DNA of 64,000 bases from Emmonsiellopsis sp. PD_33 (lineage: Eukaryota; Ascomycota; Eurotiomycetes; Onygenales; Ajellomycetaceae). The notes below the pieces were generated by a model. The model made no database searches. It saw only the letters and a program-made list of their open reading frames with translations, and had not been told where the DNA came from. The translations under genes were made by a program, and so were the position numbers. Of this stretch, positions 1 to 13,622 are shown one piece after another (the stretch's first letter is position 1; each line of letters begins with the position of its first letter). The stretch is from assembly GCA_032988165.1 (NCBI GenBank), contig JANTQF010000161.1:1-64000 (forward strand). The letters run 5' to 3'.

Positions 1-699
1 AATGAGTAACAGGCAGAACTCAGAGTGACGTGGGAGGAGAGTTCGGACGTGTGCGATTGAGAATAAATGACATAATAAAAAGAAGGAGAAAAAAAAAGAA
101 AAAAAGGCAGATGGTGGGGGGTACACAGAAAAATACAAGACAGCGAAGAATATAGAGAGGGGGGGTGGGGGGGGGGGGGTCTTGGGTATATCCGGAACAT
201 GACGAGGCGGAACGGGTAATGATAACAAGGGGTGAAGTGAAGGAGGAGGGAAATGGTATAAACAACGGCGGCGTGGTGGATACGATAAGTAAAGGTTAAA
301 CAGGGATGGGAGGTATAAAATAGGAAACGTAAAACACCAATCAAGCGAACAAGCGATTATGCAGAAAATGATGGGTTGGTTGAAGAAACAACAGCATACC
401 AAAAATCCATCATAGTTGCCCCTCCATATTCTTCGAGCGAAACGCGATCCAATTATATATGTAGTATTCCTGGCATCAGGCGGTCCGCAGATGAAAAAGC
501 GGACAAGCGGGGGAAAATGGCAAAGGATGAATGAAGTGCATAAAATAGCTCCAGTGAGTTCAAAAAAGAGGTCATTGAGGCAAAACCAAGGATCAAGGAT
601 AAAATATATAAAAAAACAAACCGTAGTACGCAAAAACACAAAAATCAAAGACTAAAAAAGAAAAAAAGAAAAGAAAAGACAAACAAAAAGAAAAAAAAA
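1..699. other. 3' flank of the RhoGAP gene, purine-rich low complexity
   Basis: No gene seen. The plus strand is dominated by A and G runs. Short frames on either strand here show no domain and no codon structure. The stretch just past the RhoGAP stop (about 640-700) is almost pure A/G on the plus strand, so the transcript 3' end would be pyrimidine-rich. Confidence 0.6.
159..179 (+). repeat. G homopolymer tract
   Basis: Seven G, one T, then thirteen G. It is a simple-sequence tract capable in principle of G-quadruplex formation, and also a likely place for sequencing length error. Confidence 0.9.
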
Positions 700-3600
700 C
701 TATTCCTCAATACCCATAAATATTTCCTGACAATTATCAACCAAAAACTGCAATGCCTCATTCTTCTTTTGCACGTCGTTCATTTCGCGGCTGAGGCTTT
801 CAGGCCTCAGGATTGTCGGCGCAAACACAACCGCAACATTCAAACTCGTCATAAGATTCTCCTTCTCGCGCTCAACCACGCGGCGGAGATGGAAGATCAA
901 GAATTCAAGCACGTCGCGATGCACGCGCGGCAGGTCTTGGAGGCCACGTTGCATCACATCGATGCGCGCGGAGACTGGTTTGATGTCAGTTGCGTCGAGA
1001 AGTTTGTCGTATACGTCGTAGGTGATGAGGGGCGTGGGGAGTTTGCGGAAGTATTGTTTTAGGGCCGAGGTCACAGCGTGTATATCCAGGTCCGGGTCGG
1101 ATATGTCGTAATCGGCGGACTTTTCGAAGCCGTCTCGGATCATTTGGACCTGCGAGCTGCCGCCGGATTTGCGGTAAATACCCTCGGCATCCATGCCTAA
1201 AAATGAGTTAACAATCTGAACGCTAGTTTACTAAAGCCAGTATATGCATACCTCGCAGTTCTACTTCTTCGATACAGCGTGTGACGATGCCTGGAATAAC
1301 ACATTTCTCAACCTCGATCCGTTGCTCAAGATCAGAACCAAACAAGCCTAGGAACGGTCAGCAATAAATTCAAGTAGCGAAAAAAGAAAGAAAGAAAATC
1401 TCACCAGTACTGCTATCAACAAGCGCAGGCGTACTGCCATTCGATTGCATTTTCCACGGAGTAGGTTTGCTCTTCTGGTTACCGAAGAATCCAAAGCCTT
1501 GTCTAGCCGGATCTTGAGCCTGTGAGCGGGAGGATCCATCGAACCCACCCTGCAACGAAATAGATCCATAGGGCGCTGTCTCAGTAAATTGGCCGTCCCG
1601 TTGATATTTGCCTTCACCGTAGTTGAAAGCGCCTTTAAGTCCCTTTGTGACTCCTTTGGCGACATTCTGGCCTCCCTTCTTCCAGTTGAACTTGCGAGGC
1701 TGTCCTTTACGTATGCTGACAACCTGCGGCCCCTGGACCATAGTCACAGGCTCTGCCTCCTCAGAATTAACATGAGTGTTCGAAGGTTGGAGGTCATTGG
1801 ATACCCTGATCTCACGCCCATCAAGCGAAGCCACAGATTTATCCTTGGAGTGGTAAATGCCTAATCCGTTGGGAGGCGGGCGGACACCTTCGCCCGTGGA
1901 GTTCGTGTTGGCTTTGTACAACCCTTGGATCTGGTGTACAAGCTGGTTATTTAGCTCTGCGAGTTGAGAATTCTTGAGTGACAGCTGTTCAAACTCCTGG
2001 AAGCTCTTGTCTTTCATGCGACTAAGGCTGGAGAGCTCTTCGTGTATATTGTTCTTCTTCTGCATCAGTTCTTCGATCTGAGGCGCAAACGAATCCTTCA
2101 ACCGTTGGATGGTCTCCGCGAACTCGCGCAGCACACCGTTGCTCATTCTTCCTAGATCAAGGGCAGCATCGCTACGCTTCTCTTTCGCAATGTGTTCGGT
2201 AAGAACCTCCAACTCTCGGAGCACTATTTCTTTCTGGGCATCCAAAAATACCATAGTAGACCGTTTCTCTCGCAGCTCTGTATTGACTTGCTTGATATTC
2301 GCGGTGGCATTTAGGGAAGATTCGAGCTCCGAAATCCTCTGGTCCTTTTCAATTACCTTTTGCCGCTCCCTTCGAAGTTCATTCTTGTACCAAGCAAGCT
2401 CATCCCGGCCCTCAGGAGAGCTAGTGTTAGGGCTGCTGATTTCAGCTGCCATATTTGGACCTGTTGACGGGGATTTGGGCCATTTCGGTTCTTTTGAAAG
2501 CCGGGCGCCTTTGTCACTGAAACTCCGGCCGTGGCGTACAGAATTTGAAACACGTTTCAAGAAAGACTCTTGGTTTTGAATTTCTTCGCCACCAAGAATC
2601 CGAGCCATATCTTCGTCCAAGGAAAAGTCGCCGCCTCCACTATAACGCAGCATGGGGGAAGTACCATTATCAATCTCGCGTTGACTATCGGATTGCAACG
2701 ATTCATTTCGAGAGTGATTACGGCGATGGTCTTGCGTTTTCTGTTTTGAAATGCTACCGGATGTGGCACGGCGGTGGTGAGGGGAGACAGCTGATGTCGA
2801 CGTATCCGAAGCCCGCTTGGATGAAGACGATTCTGCAGCCTTTGCGACCCCCTTTCCACCGGGAGTTTTGTCACCAAACGGAGAAGAGAAGACGGAGGAT
2901 GACGATGGAGTACCATCGTTTGTGGTGGTTGATGTCGGTGGGGTGGGTTTCGTAATAGATGCTAGATCCTTCCTCTGGATAGAATGCTGCAGCTTGCTCT
3001 CGAGAGAATCGCCTCTCTTGGGTGGATATTGCATGGTAGAAATGCTCCCGGATCTGGACGACCCGGAAGCCCCATTTTCATTGCTATGAGGTTGTTGCGA
3101 ATACAGTGACGAGGTGCCATTCGATTCTAACTGTGCCGATTTAATCTGATTACCGGTCCGTGATATATCTCGTGGGGGTGGACTTATAACAATATCGTCG
3201 TTTGGAGAATCCTCCCGCGATGAAGTGGCGAATTCGGATCGGGATATGCTTCCAGAGCCACCCGACCTCCTTCCCTTGGGGACATCCTGTAACTTGAATT
3301 TATCTACATGGCCATGCATATCGGCCCCGGAGGCAGAACTCTTTTGCACGGCATTCTGTTGACGGATCTTGTCATTATTATTTGTAGACGACGTAAGGTT
3401 AGAGATGCTGGTGTTTGCAGTACTATCTTGTCGCCTATGGCTGTCCTGGTCTGCGCGACGTTTGTCTTGATATGGACTGGGTTGCTCAGAGGAGGCCTCG
3501 GAGTGACCTGGGTCCTGCAGGTATCCATGCCGATCGAGGGATTGCTTCTGGGACGTGTCTGAGGATGTGCGACCAAAATAGTCTCGTGGTCCGTTATTGG

Positions 3601-4622
3601 AGTTATCGGAGGTTGCTGGTTGAGGAGAGTGGTGTTCGGTGGGTGTTGGGTCAAAGGCAACGGGAATGAGGAACTCTTCGCCCGCGGAGCCGTCAGATTT
3701 ATGCGAAATAGCAGAGTGGCGATTGCTTTTGTAGGTGCTCGATGGTAAGATGAGATTGTCTACTAGGAAGAAACGATTAGGGACAAGTAAAGTAAGTCGG
3801 AATATAAATTGAGCGTTTGATATACATACCTTGCGCAATGGGTTGGGGATCAGGGGATGTGATATTTCTGTCATTCCGTGAGTTTCGCGAGTAACTCCGC
3901 TCGTCTTCTGACCTTCCCCGTGAAGGGAGTTCTGTTGGCGTGTCTGAGTACGGGTCAGTCGAGGGAGTATTGGCATCGGATCCCATCATGCTTGGTGGAA
4001 GCGACGGTAAAGATTTATCGAGGTGGACGTTTGCGACTTTTTGCCGTTGAGCCGCATTTCTAGCGGTTCGTTTTCTTCTTCTTGCCATTAGAGACTCGTG
4101 ACAGTCCATACAGAAGATACCCTGAGATGTCCGCGCATAACGAAGGTTTTCGATTTTCCGCTTGCAGTTGCGGCACTTGAAGCAGTTTGCGCAAAAGGCC
4201 TGGTCGCCTGTCAAGATAGCAAGGTCCTCAATCTTGTTCCCGCAAGAACTGCAGCTGTATGTGCAGTTGTTACAAATGAGGGATCCATCGCCGAGCAAAA
4301 GAAGGTTCGCGTCCGAATCGAGCAGGGTCTCGCAGGTGTTGCATCGAAAACAGTCGATATGCCACCGTTTTCCGGCTATTGATCAAAATTAGCATCGAGT
4401 ACCGCAGCAGATGGGTGGGGTGGGGCAATATACACACCTAATTCGAATGCTTTGCCTTCCTCCAAAATCTTGATATCATTGTTAGCAAAAGAAGTCCTTC
4501 TGTCGAACAAGGGCAAGCAGAGGAAATAGTAGGGTCAGCCATACTTCACCACAGCCCTTGCAAGGGTATGGGATATCGTCCAAGTCTGATGGGGACTCGG
4601 GGTACCCAGTTGGCGATTCCAT
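700..4622 (-). CDS. Rho GTPase-activating protein with two N-terminal LIM domains (Rga1/Rga2-like)
   Basis: Predicted to switch off a Rho/Cdc42-type GTPase in cell polarity by stimulating GTP hydrolysis. Six exons on the minus strand join in frame: 4622-4545, 4468-4438, 4375-3830, 3762-1405, 1347-1252 and 1196-700. All introns are GT..AG, giving 1201 residues. Exon 1 starts MESPTGYPES and enters LIM1 (C-x2-C, later H-x2-C); exon 3 completes LIM1 and LIM2 (starts CSSCGNKIED). The centre is long, Ser/Thr/Gln-rich and probably disordered. A coiled coil follows, read from the 2353-1940 stretch (WYKNELRRERQKV onward). The RhoGAP domain spans exons 5-6, with the arginine finger in GIYRKSGG and the NVAVVFAPTILRP motif near the end. 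Two LIM domains plus C-terminal RhoGAP is the yeast Rga1/Rga2 layout. Which GTPase it acts on cannot be read from sequence. The frame is intact and shows no RIP damage. Confidence 0.93.
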
Positions 4623-5700
4623 CTCGTCGCTCTTGATAAGCTCTCAATCCTATTGTAATACCAACTGCCTTTGTCTTTCGCAGAGCTTGTTGCAGCGTGG
4701 AGTTGTATTCTGGTCTGGGTGAATCGCGAACTCAGGTATCCGAAACCATTCGGGTTCCAGGCAAGGAAGACGCAAGACGGGTAGCTGCCGGTAGCGGAGG
4801 CCCAGGATCGATGTCCTTTCCTTCAAGGCTCTTCATGCAAGTCTGGCCATGTACGCGGGGAAAGATATAGACTTTGAAATCGAATAGGCGCGAGGGCGAG
4901 GGGAGGGCCAACAACGGAGCGAGAACGAGGTTTCGAGTGACCGGAATAGTAGTCGAGGAGGTGAATGGCACGTTGAAGCGCAGTGGGACCAGGATCAAGA
5001 GGACAAGGCCGATTGTATTGACTACTAGTATTGATTGACGTTGGGCGGCAGGGGAGTTGGCAACAACAAGACGTGACCCAGCTACAAACGAGCACGTTAG
5101 CCACGACACCACACACACAGACGCAAAATCGCAGCTTGGCCCGAGGACCAACAAAGGAAAAAAGACGGTGGAGGGAGATTGTCTGGCGCGAGTGGAAGGC
5201 TAGAGAGCCATGCGAAACACCCCAGGGATGGACGGTAACCAAGAAAATAGGATGGGTTCCAAGACCAGCGGCCAGAGGTGGGGAAGATGAGATACTGACA
5301 ATGACAGCGACAACGACAGTGACAGCGGGTGGGTTGGCCCGGAAGCGTGCTGGGCGGGGGGATGGAGGAGAGGCGACGGAGATTGAAAGATAGAGGAGTC
5401 TGATAGAGGCACAGACGTAAATACGTAGATAGTCAGTAACTGCTCAGCGACGGTGGTGAACGGGCGCTGGCAGAGACACCAGCAGCGTAACCTCGCAATG
5501 GCCAGAGAATAGGTCAGGCCTCCGGACTCTGTGTCTGGCCGTGAGCTGGGCGGGAGTTGAGGTCGGGTCAAGCCATGTCGTCGAGGAGAACGAGATGGGC
5601 CAGGAGAGGAGGTGGAGGAGAGTTGGGGCTGATCCAGCCAAAACACACGCCCCGCGCCGCTTATCCACACGCACCCACCAGATGAATTTAACTACTAGTT
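4623..5700. promoter_or_regulatory. Upstream region / probable 5' leader of the RhoGAP gene
   Basis: No coding sequence is supported. On the minus (transcribed) strand the DNA is pyrimidine-rich with short runs, for example a CA repeat near 5107-5125 and a GACAGC/GACAAC-type repeat near 5291-5330. Long CT-rich leaders are common upstream of fungal signalling genes. No TATA box or defined factor site could be assigned, so the role is inference from position. Confidence 0.4.
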
Positions 5701-8700
5701 AGCTAATCTTGATATCAAACTGGTTCTGCTGTATTTCGCACAACGACAACAACAACAACGCTCGTTTCAAAGGGCAGCCAGCCCTTGTGGTTCTCTCGAG
5801 TCTCCAACACACTCTGCCAACAAAGACAAATATTCTACCGCAAAGTGGGAGCCAGGCACAACAACGGGCAAAGCAGCGCGATGAAACGATGCTACTCCAA
5901 GGGTCTGCGTAGTTTCTCGGCCCATACTAGAGCGCCGCTAACTCTGCGCCAGACAGACAGTGACCCGCTATTTAATTACCCGCTGCGATCTCAGGAGATT
6001 CAGGAGACGCTCCTGGCTGGGACAGGGGAGAGAGAGACAGCCTACACTTACAGGCGTGCGAAGGCCCGAAGGGGAATTAAATCATATCAAAAAGCCCTCC
6101 GTCAAGTTCTCCCTCGCGGCAAGGGGAATGAACTCAAGACAATCCAGGGACAGGCCCCCTCCCATTGGGCACTTAACTAGCACAGTCCATATTGCTTTTT
6201 CTATTTTTTCATGATCCCGTCCTCAAGATCCCCTCTTCTCTGCTCCAAAACATGGCTGCCGCCCAGAGCCCAGACTGGCCTTTCCGAACCCATACATACC
6301 CGCAATTTCCAATATGCCGCCAATTTGTGCATGGGATCATGGGATGGTGTGCATTTGTGCGTGCTGGGATCACTAGAGACCGCTGACACGCTGGGCAATA
6401 GAATTGGCATAACCGTGCTACACCAAAGATGCTGGTGAATGGCAGCAGATGGCCTGAAAAAAAAAAAGAGCAAAGCTCTTCCCACAGCGGTTAAAACCAT
6501 ACATAGCTAGTTGCATGACACCCTTGCCCATCGATCTGGGTTTCATTCAGCAACTCTGCCCCTGATCTCAGACATGTAGCTGCAAAGCATTCCGGACGAT
6601 CAGTTGTTACTCTAAAACACGCAATTCCAGCTATCAGGCAAAGACGAGCTCTAACATATCCAGACTCCCTCACTCCCCTCAAGATGGGCCCCAGATCCCG
6701 CCCCTTTCCCTTCCGCCGCCAAGCTCTCCTCCCACCGATAGAAATCCCAAGGGGCATCGTTTTATTTTATTTCCACCCTGACACACCCTCTTATCGCCAA
6801 CACCCAGACATCCCCCTCCCCACGTGATCTTCGAGTCCTGTAGGAACTCTTCACCTTATTCCTCGGCTGGTTACATTCTTATCTGAGTTTAACGTGCATA
6901 GGATTCGATCTTTGATAGGACAGGGAAAGGAGAACTCGAAATAGAAACCTATCCGTAGTTACAGACGGGCATAGGTATGGTTGTAGCTGCGTGTCCGGCA
7001 TAGGAGGATCTTGAAGACTCCATTCCATGCGGATATATATTTGGAAACACAAATACCGAGCACATCAGCCTGCGTGAGATCCGGGATCCTTCGGGGCTTC
7101 CTCTGCTACTTTGTATATACATGTAGGTGGCGAAAAAGAAGTAGGATAAAGGAAGCAGAATGGTGGTCAGCATCAGGATTCGTCACCGGCCAGCGCGCCC
7201 TCTTGACCTGTCATTTCAGCCCTGTTTTCGCACGAAAGAGGTTCTAGAACATGTGGCCAACTCACACATAATCAAATATGCAGTAGTTACAGTTATGTAC
7301 GGAGTACATCCCGCCACAGCTGAAATGCGAAGAGAATGGGAAACAGAATGTCTGTGGGGTTTTGGTTTGCTGTACCACGTCATCATTATGAAAATACATG
7401 CACATGCGTAGAAAATATTTTCAGAATAGAATAATCTGATCTACGGAGTATGTGAATCATGCTGATATATTGACCCTTTACCCCCTTGTACTCAGCTGTG
7501 CGGGCCAGCTAGCTATTACGGGCGACGGCCCCAAGAGTATGTTCCATTCATAACTGCTGGCCCCAGATAGAAAAATAATACAAAACTACTAACTACACAA
7601 CTATTTAACTGCTTGCCTGTCCCCGCCTTGCCTTAACAAAGTCTATCTGATGAGATCAACAAGCTACTAGTTACGCATGGATATGCTGGTTTATTTATAT
7701 CTTTGAGTGGTGATCTTCCAATTACTAGTTAAGTGGTAGCTGAGTAACTTTAACTTGCTAGAATGGACGTGCATTGCACCTCCAACTCTACTATTTGTTG
7801 ATTTAAAAAAAAAGAGAGAAAAAAACCAGAAATTGCATTATTCTCCTACCTATCTGGTCAACTAAGAGAACTCAGATATCTATTGTCGTTAATTGCATAC
7901 GGCCGTCGAGGATTCATCTCCCTCGTTCCTCTCCCACCCACCCATCCGCCTCTAACTACCAAGTAAAACATAGACAACGCCATCGCCATCGCCATGGGCA
8001 TCCATGAATGGATGGCTCTATCTACCATGTGTCTGGTTCCATATGTCACCTATCCATGGATAACATTAACCCGCAGCCTATATAACTACCGGCCGCCTCA
8101 CCTGTCTACCAGTCCGCACTACTGTTTCATCGCTTCATCATCGCACCCGACGCCGTTTCAAAGTTTCGAAGTTATTAAAAGAAACCCAAGGCCCTCCGTT
8201 TAGTATGTACATGGTTAAGTGAGGTTTTTAACTACCTTATTATCTAGCGGGGGAAATATAGAGTTAAGTTATGGATACATAACATAGGGTGAGCGGCTCC
8301 GAGGTGCCTTAAAATGGCGGGATATGTAAATTTGAAAAGGGGGGGTGAGGGTGGCAGCAAGCGGGCGCTTAAGTTAAGTAGTTAGCTTTTTCTGGTACCA
8401 TGGATTAGGCTGTAGCAGATAGTGGTCCAGGGGACATCGTCGAGATTGAAACTATTTACGTATGGAGACCCGGCGGGATGGGCCGGGTGAGTTTTGTAGA
8501 GAGGTTGATGAGAGGGGACGGATGGGTTGGAAGGGGTGGGACGAGGTCGTGGAGAAATGGATATAGCAGGTGTGTGTAGCATGGTATATGTAGGGATTGT
8601 GATAAAGTTATTCTCCGACTTATTCGTTCATTCAACTACTTCTCCAATATCGGAGAATAATGTTTTCTCCATAAGTTAAATATCCCATTAACTTAAAATT

Positions 8701-9214
8701 TCCTATCAAAGTTAAATTAGCGACGGCGCGAATTGGTTGAGGGTGAATAATGTGAAACAGCACATCCTTGTCTCTAAATTCGTTAACTTTCGGCTTCTAT
8801 TACATGGGATTGATTAAATACTAGGTAAAACAAGGTCATATGTGATTTTCTTCCTGGAGTCGGACGAGGAATAGCACGCTATCCATTCTTTAATTAGCTT
8901 CTAGATAGAAGAGAATATGTAAATCTATAGAAAGGGAGTAGGGGGCCATCGGTATGATCGATAGATAGGGATAAAGGGGTTGTATAGATCTATTGGAGCA
9001 GGATGTGAATTGCTGTAACTTCCTATGGATTTCAAGAGTCGGCAGGTCCTTTTGATATAAGTTAGTCATGCTCGTGTGGACGAATAGGCCATTAAGTAAT
9101 GATATATTTTTATTTGCAAGGGGTATATATGCACCCTCAACTTGAATTTCATCTCCGGCATGTGCATTTCAACATTCCTCAACCAAAGGACCACAGTAAA
9201 TAACAATTTTGATG
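5701..9214. other. Intergenic region, no gene recognised
   Basis: Normal-GC DNA with many short frames on both strands, none with a domain, conserved start context or intron-consistent continuation. TACGGAGTA occurs at 7298-7306 and 7442-7450, with a related ACTCCGTA at 9356-9363. TACTAGTT-like motifs recur (about 5692, 7665, 7722). No tRNA or rRNA was found. Composition becomes more AT-rich from about 8.6 kb towards the island. Confidence 0.5.
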
Positions 9215-9637
9215 TCAAGAATAGTAACAAGGGGTACCGTACCGGGGTGCTAGATCTTGCTCTTTCGAATCCGCTCCAGAAATCACTGGGTTGGGCATGG
9301 TTTGTTCCTCCTTTAGTTGACTCCTGGGTCGTACCATATACGACCGCACCAAATCACTCCGTATCTTGATGTCTTTGCATCCGCGCGCTCCGCCTCTGTT
9401 CCCCCAGCGCGCCAAAACGTAAAGAAAATAAACGCCAAACGGCACAAACTCAATATTGGGCTGTAAAAGCTGGCTCACAAGTAGAGCTGCGAGAGTGAGA
9501 AACCAGAATAGAATTGCCCAGCTATGGTGAATAAGCTCTTTCGTGGGGGATGAGCTTTGGTAAACTCTGTTGGCTAGTAGGGCAATTGCATAGAGTATCA
9601 TAATTATACCCATTACTGCGATGCTCGTTGTATACAA
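9215..9637 (-). CDS. Possible small membrane protein or gene fragment, unrecognised
   Basis: An open frame of about 140 codons. The first ATG in frame is at MGIIMILYAI, and the frame stays open a little further upstream until a TAG near 9690. It shows three hydrophobic segments (MGIIMILYAIALLANRVY; ILFWFLTLAALLVSQLL; VPFGVYFLYVLARW) followed by a hydrophilic tail. Base composition is normal with several CpG, so it lies outside the decayed island. It could be the 3' remnant of a larger multi-pass membrane protein whose 5' part was lost at the island edge. I do not recognise the family, and chance is possible. Confidence 0.35.
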   Translation of the reverse strand: MYTTSIAVMGIIMILYAIALLANRVYQSSSPTKELIHHSWAILFWFLTLAALLVSQLLQPNIEFVPFGVYFLYVLARWGNRGGARGCKDIKIRSDLVRSYMVRPRSQLKEEQTMPNPVISGADSKEQDLAPRYGTPCYYS

Positions 9638-10188
9638 AAGAGTATAAAAAGATACTGATAAGATTGAGTATGAATAATGACACTATCTAGGCCCAGTGGA
9701 TAAAGTGGTGAAGACCAGGGCTCTTCTACAGCGGTCCATAGTGACAAATGTCCGTAACACAAAATTTCAGTGTTTTCAGCCTGTAATCCTTAATGCCACC
9801 CCATCAAAATAGATTACACCCAATCAAAATAAAATACCAGCCATGTATTGGGAGTGTAATTTATGTATTTAAGACTAATAACCAATGAAATTCTAAGTAA
9901 TATAGGTGTATTAGAATATAATATATTATTTAAAATTATATTTTTTAATAAAATAAATATCCTTATATATAAAAATATTAAATAAAGTAAAGTTATTAGT
10001 ATACTATTTACTTTAACTAGAAATAAAAAATATTAAAGAGGGAATTAAAAGTTATATTTTAAAATAATATATAAATTTTATTATTAAATTATATATATTT
10101 TTAAATTATAATTTTTTATCTATTTTATTAAATTTTTTATTAATAGATTAAAAAGGTAATCTTAAGGTATAATATTATAATTAGCTAA
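9638..10188. other. Left transition into the AT-rich island
   Basis: The last CpG I could see on the left are near 9732 and 9752. From about 9.83 kb the sequence is almost pure A/T. The 3' part has TTTTATTAATAG and TAGCTAAAAAT-like stretches resembling the 165-bp repeat units on the other side of element A, as expected if A split that array. No gene seen. Confidence 0.5.
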
Positions 10189-10193
10189 AAATT

Positions 10194-10354
10194 TGTGATT
10201 GAAAAAACTTAAGATGAAAATATTATATAGAATAAGGTTACATTCTCTACATTTCTAGGCTATTCATAACTATTTATATTATAGGGCCTAACTAAGCTAT
10301 GTAGGTGACTAAGTACCATGAATATTCTATAATATAGAGTATATATATGTAATA
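10194..10354 (-). repeat. Element A, 3' LTR
   Basis: 161 bp, alignable without gaps to 59016-59176. Differences are almost all G/A or C/T. It begins TGTGATTG; the partner has TATAATTA. Confidence 0.75.
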
Positions 10355-11469
10355 AATAGCCTCTTTCAGAAAAGTATATAATACTCTCATTGCAGTAGTT
10401 ACATATAGAATTGTAGAGTAAATAAATGAAATAGAAGATGAAATCTTATAAAATATAATATAATAATAAATAATATATTAAGTAAAAAAGGAAAATATTA
10501 CTCCTTATTCCTATAATGATCTGCACATTATGTAGCTAAGTCATTATAGAGTATGAAGTCTAAAAGGTATCTATAATATTAACTCTAATTATTATTATTC
10601 CTTTTCTATAGTAAATCCTCTTAGATTCTCTTTAAGACAGTCTTTATTTATATAGCATATCTTATAATAGAATATTCTATACTTCTTAATAATTATAAGA
10701 ATCTTCTTCACTTTCTTTTCTTCAACATCAAGTAGTTTAATGAGCTATTATATGGTATAAATGTAGATAAATATGATATTTTTTCAGAGAGTTATATTAA
10801 GAGTTTTAAGGCTAGCAAATAAGATTCATATAGACTTAATTAAGTAATTATAGGTATACTTAGTAAGTTTATTAATAGTTATATATAAGTCTTCATCAGA
10901 TAGATCTTATATATCATTATATTATATTTCTATACTAGATTACTTGTTTAATATTATTATAATATTTGCAGGTTTAATATTATATAGATATATTAAATAT
11001 AGTATTACTTTAAAATTATCTAGTACATCTAGAAATCTCTCTAATATTATTATTAGTTTCTATAATCACTTAATCTTTTATCTGATCTATTATATTATCA
11101 TTTTTTTAATTATATAAAATAATACTTCTTTCTTATTTTAATAATCTATTAGAATATTTACTTCATCATTGCTAATTTTACATAGCTAAGCTATATATTA
11201 TATTACTTGTATATAATCTTTATCAGTCTTAGTGTTTTCTAGTAAAATATTCTCTTAGTAAGCTACAATCTCTCCTACTACTTCTTAGTAATTAATGAGG
11301 TTTTTAATCACTTTTAGTCTTATATCAACATCCATGGATATAATATAATTATATGAAACACCCAGGTTGACCTATTTCTAGATAAGGTTCACAGCTTTTT
11401 CAAGCTGTATATTATATAATATGATAATTACTTTAATTACTTATTCAGCTTCAGAAGGATAGAGCAGCA

Positions 11470-11786
11470 TGTAATATCTAATATTAAATATAAAAACTTT
11501 TAATTTAAAAGATAAATTATGAGTTGTTGAATAGTGTGATGGAAATAAATAGGTAAAAATGTATATATATTTTAAATGTAGGAGTTATATAGTAATAAGA
11601 TTATTTGCTAGTTCTTTTCATAAGAAACCTGCATAGTATATATATTAATAGCTAGCTACTAAGTGCACACCATGTGTGCATTATCAGGCACACTGTCAGG
11701 CACACTGCTAGGCCTGAGGTTTAAGATTCAAAATCCAAGGATGTAGTTAATTTATATGTAATACATAATCTCCTTTGTATATTATA
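11470..11786 (-). repeat. Element B, 3' LTR
   Basis: 317 bp, matching 41056-41372 along its whole length. The two share the low-decay core around CAGGCACACTGTCAGGCACA. Preceded by the TSD CAGCA. Confidence 0.9.
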
Positions 11787-12410
11787 ATTACTCTTTCCTT
11801 TAGAAGTTAGCCTCCAGTGAATTCTTAGATTTTCTGTGTCATAGCTGAAGAATCAGGCTGATGTGTGATATATATTATAGAAGATTTAAATTATTATACT
11901 TTATAGAAGATTTAAACTATTATACTTAATAGAAGGTTTAAACTATTATAATTAGATAGTTCTATATTTATAGATTAATTATGTTGTAAGAATCAGCAAT
12001 TTTGTTGCTAAATGATTTAGCATGTAGTATAATTAATATTTATTTTCTATAATTAGATGTCTAAATAATGGTAAATAGGTAATTTAATATGCAGCTATAA
12101 ATATATATATTCTTTACTTTACTATATTTTTTTATTTTCTCTATTAAATGCTAGCATCACAATTTAATCTATTATTCTATCTATTATTTACTTTAATATA
12201 GTATTTTCTTATCTGAGTGTCTATAATATTTTTTACTAGTTCATAAATACTTTACATACTAGTTGCACTCTATTTTAGATTCCCCAGTCTGAATGTATGT
12301 CTATGTAATTAGATGATTATTTTGCTTTTAGCATGTTATAATTATATAATATTATTTAAATATAATATACTACTTTTCTTTGCTTCTTCCATATTATCAA
12401 GGTACTATGT

Positions 12411-12997
12411 TGTGAGGATAGCAGGCTAGTTAGGGATAAGCTATCTAACAAGCACTGCATTAAGGTCTTAGCTATGAATCAGTAAGGCTAGCAGGGGTGA
12501 GAGCAGCTAAGCAGAGGCCAGGACTTATCCAGGCTCTGGCTACTATGTCAATATGGGGCAATTAGCTCCAGGCAATAACAATACACAGAGGTAATAGCTT
12601 CAAAGAATAACTAGACATGGAGGTAATAGCTTCAGCAGGGCACTATAGATGGAGGTAATTGCATCATGTGAGAGGAAGAATGAAGTGGTTTACTAGAGCA
12701 AGAAAAAGATATATCTTCAGAAGAATCATAGCTGATTACTAACCTTCATGAGAATGAGAAGAAGCAAGATAGTTATATATAGAGTAGGGTAAATATAATA
12801 GAGAAAGAATCTACCTTCTTAGAGTGATATAGTTCCATACCATGTCATCATCAATAGAGAATAATAGCAATGAATAGAATATGCATGGGAAAGCATATAG
12901 GAATGAGAAGAAGGGGGTATGATAGTAGCTAGCTGAATCTCATATAGATATAGGCATGATATAGCAGTCCAGGCAATTCAGGCTATCTAGCATGACA
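12411..12997 (-). repeat. Element C, 3' LTR
   Basis: 587 bp, begins TGTGAG and ends TGACA on the plus strand. Same length as the copy at 20887-21473, from which it differs mainly by transitions. Confidence 0.92.
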
Positions 12998-13622
12998 ATT
13001 ACCCCTCTTCTGATAGGAACTGTCCCCAGTGATATAGAAGGAGAATAAGGATGTGAAGCCTCATTAAAACCACTTAAAATCCTTGTGTAGAAGAGGAAAA
13101 AAGTAAAAACCTCTAAAGAAAGAAGTGGAAAGAGTACTTACATATACAAAAAGTAGGAAATTATAAGGAAGTAAATAATAGAGAGATTTCAAGAGGTTAT
13201 AAGTAGGTTTCTAGAGGTCATAAGTAGGTTTCTGAAGCTTGGGTCACATCATCTAGAGTTGAAAAGATCTTATTATTTGCCTGTATAGAAGAGGAAGTTT
13301 CAACTGTAATAGTAGTTGCAGTACTTGTCTGCAAGGTAAGGTTATTATATTATTAAGAATGATAGAGGAAATAGCATCATCACTTAATAGCTATTAAGGG
13401 AAATTGCTTCAAAGGTCAGTAAGAATCAGGGTGATTTACACTAAACCTAAAGGGGAAAGGTGTTGTTTATTAAGTCTATAGCAGTAGATCTCCCAGTACT
13501 TAGGCATTTACTGCAGGATTAGTGCTAAAATAAGCAAAAAATAAGTGACATACTAGAAGAACAAAAACAAGTTATTAGTTGCATTACTTCTTCCTTTATC
13601 AATCATTAAAGTCTATATCAAA

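Noticed and set aside
4732..5674. Several minus-strand frames of 76-156 codons upstream of the RhoGAP gene
   Set aside because: Pro/Ser/Leu low-complexity reading of a pyrimidine-rich leader; no splice link to the RhoGAP frame.
9690..9760. GGCCCAGTGGATAAAG, resembling a tRNA 5' end / A box
   Set aside because: No cloverleaf pairing and no GGTTCGAATCC-type B box at the right distance.
12907..13010. Complementarity between the purine stretch in the C LTR and the sequence just inside the left LTR, suggesting a self-priming site
   Set aside because: Element C is coded on the minus strand, so this position is next to the 3' LTR and is the polypurine tract, not the primer site.
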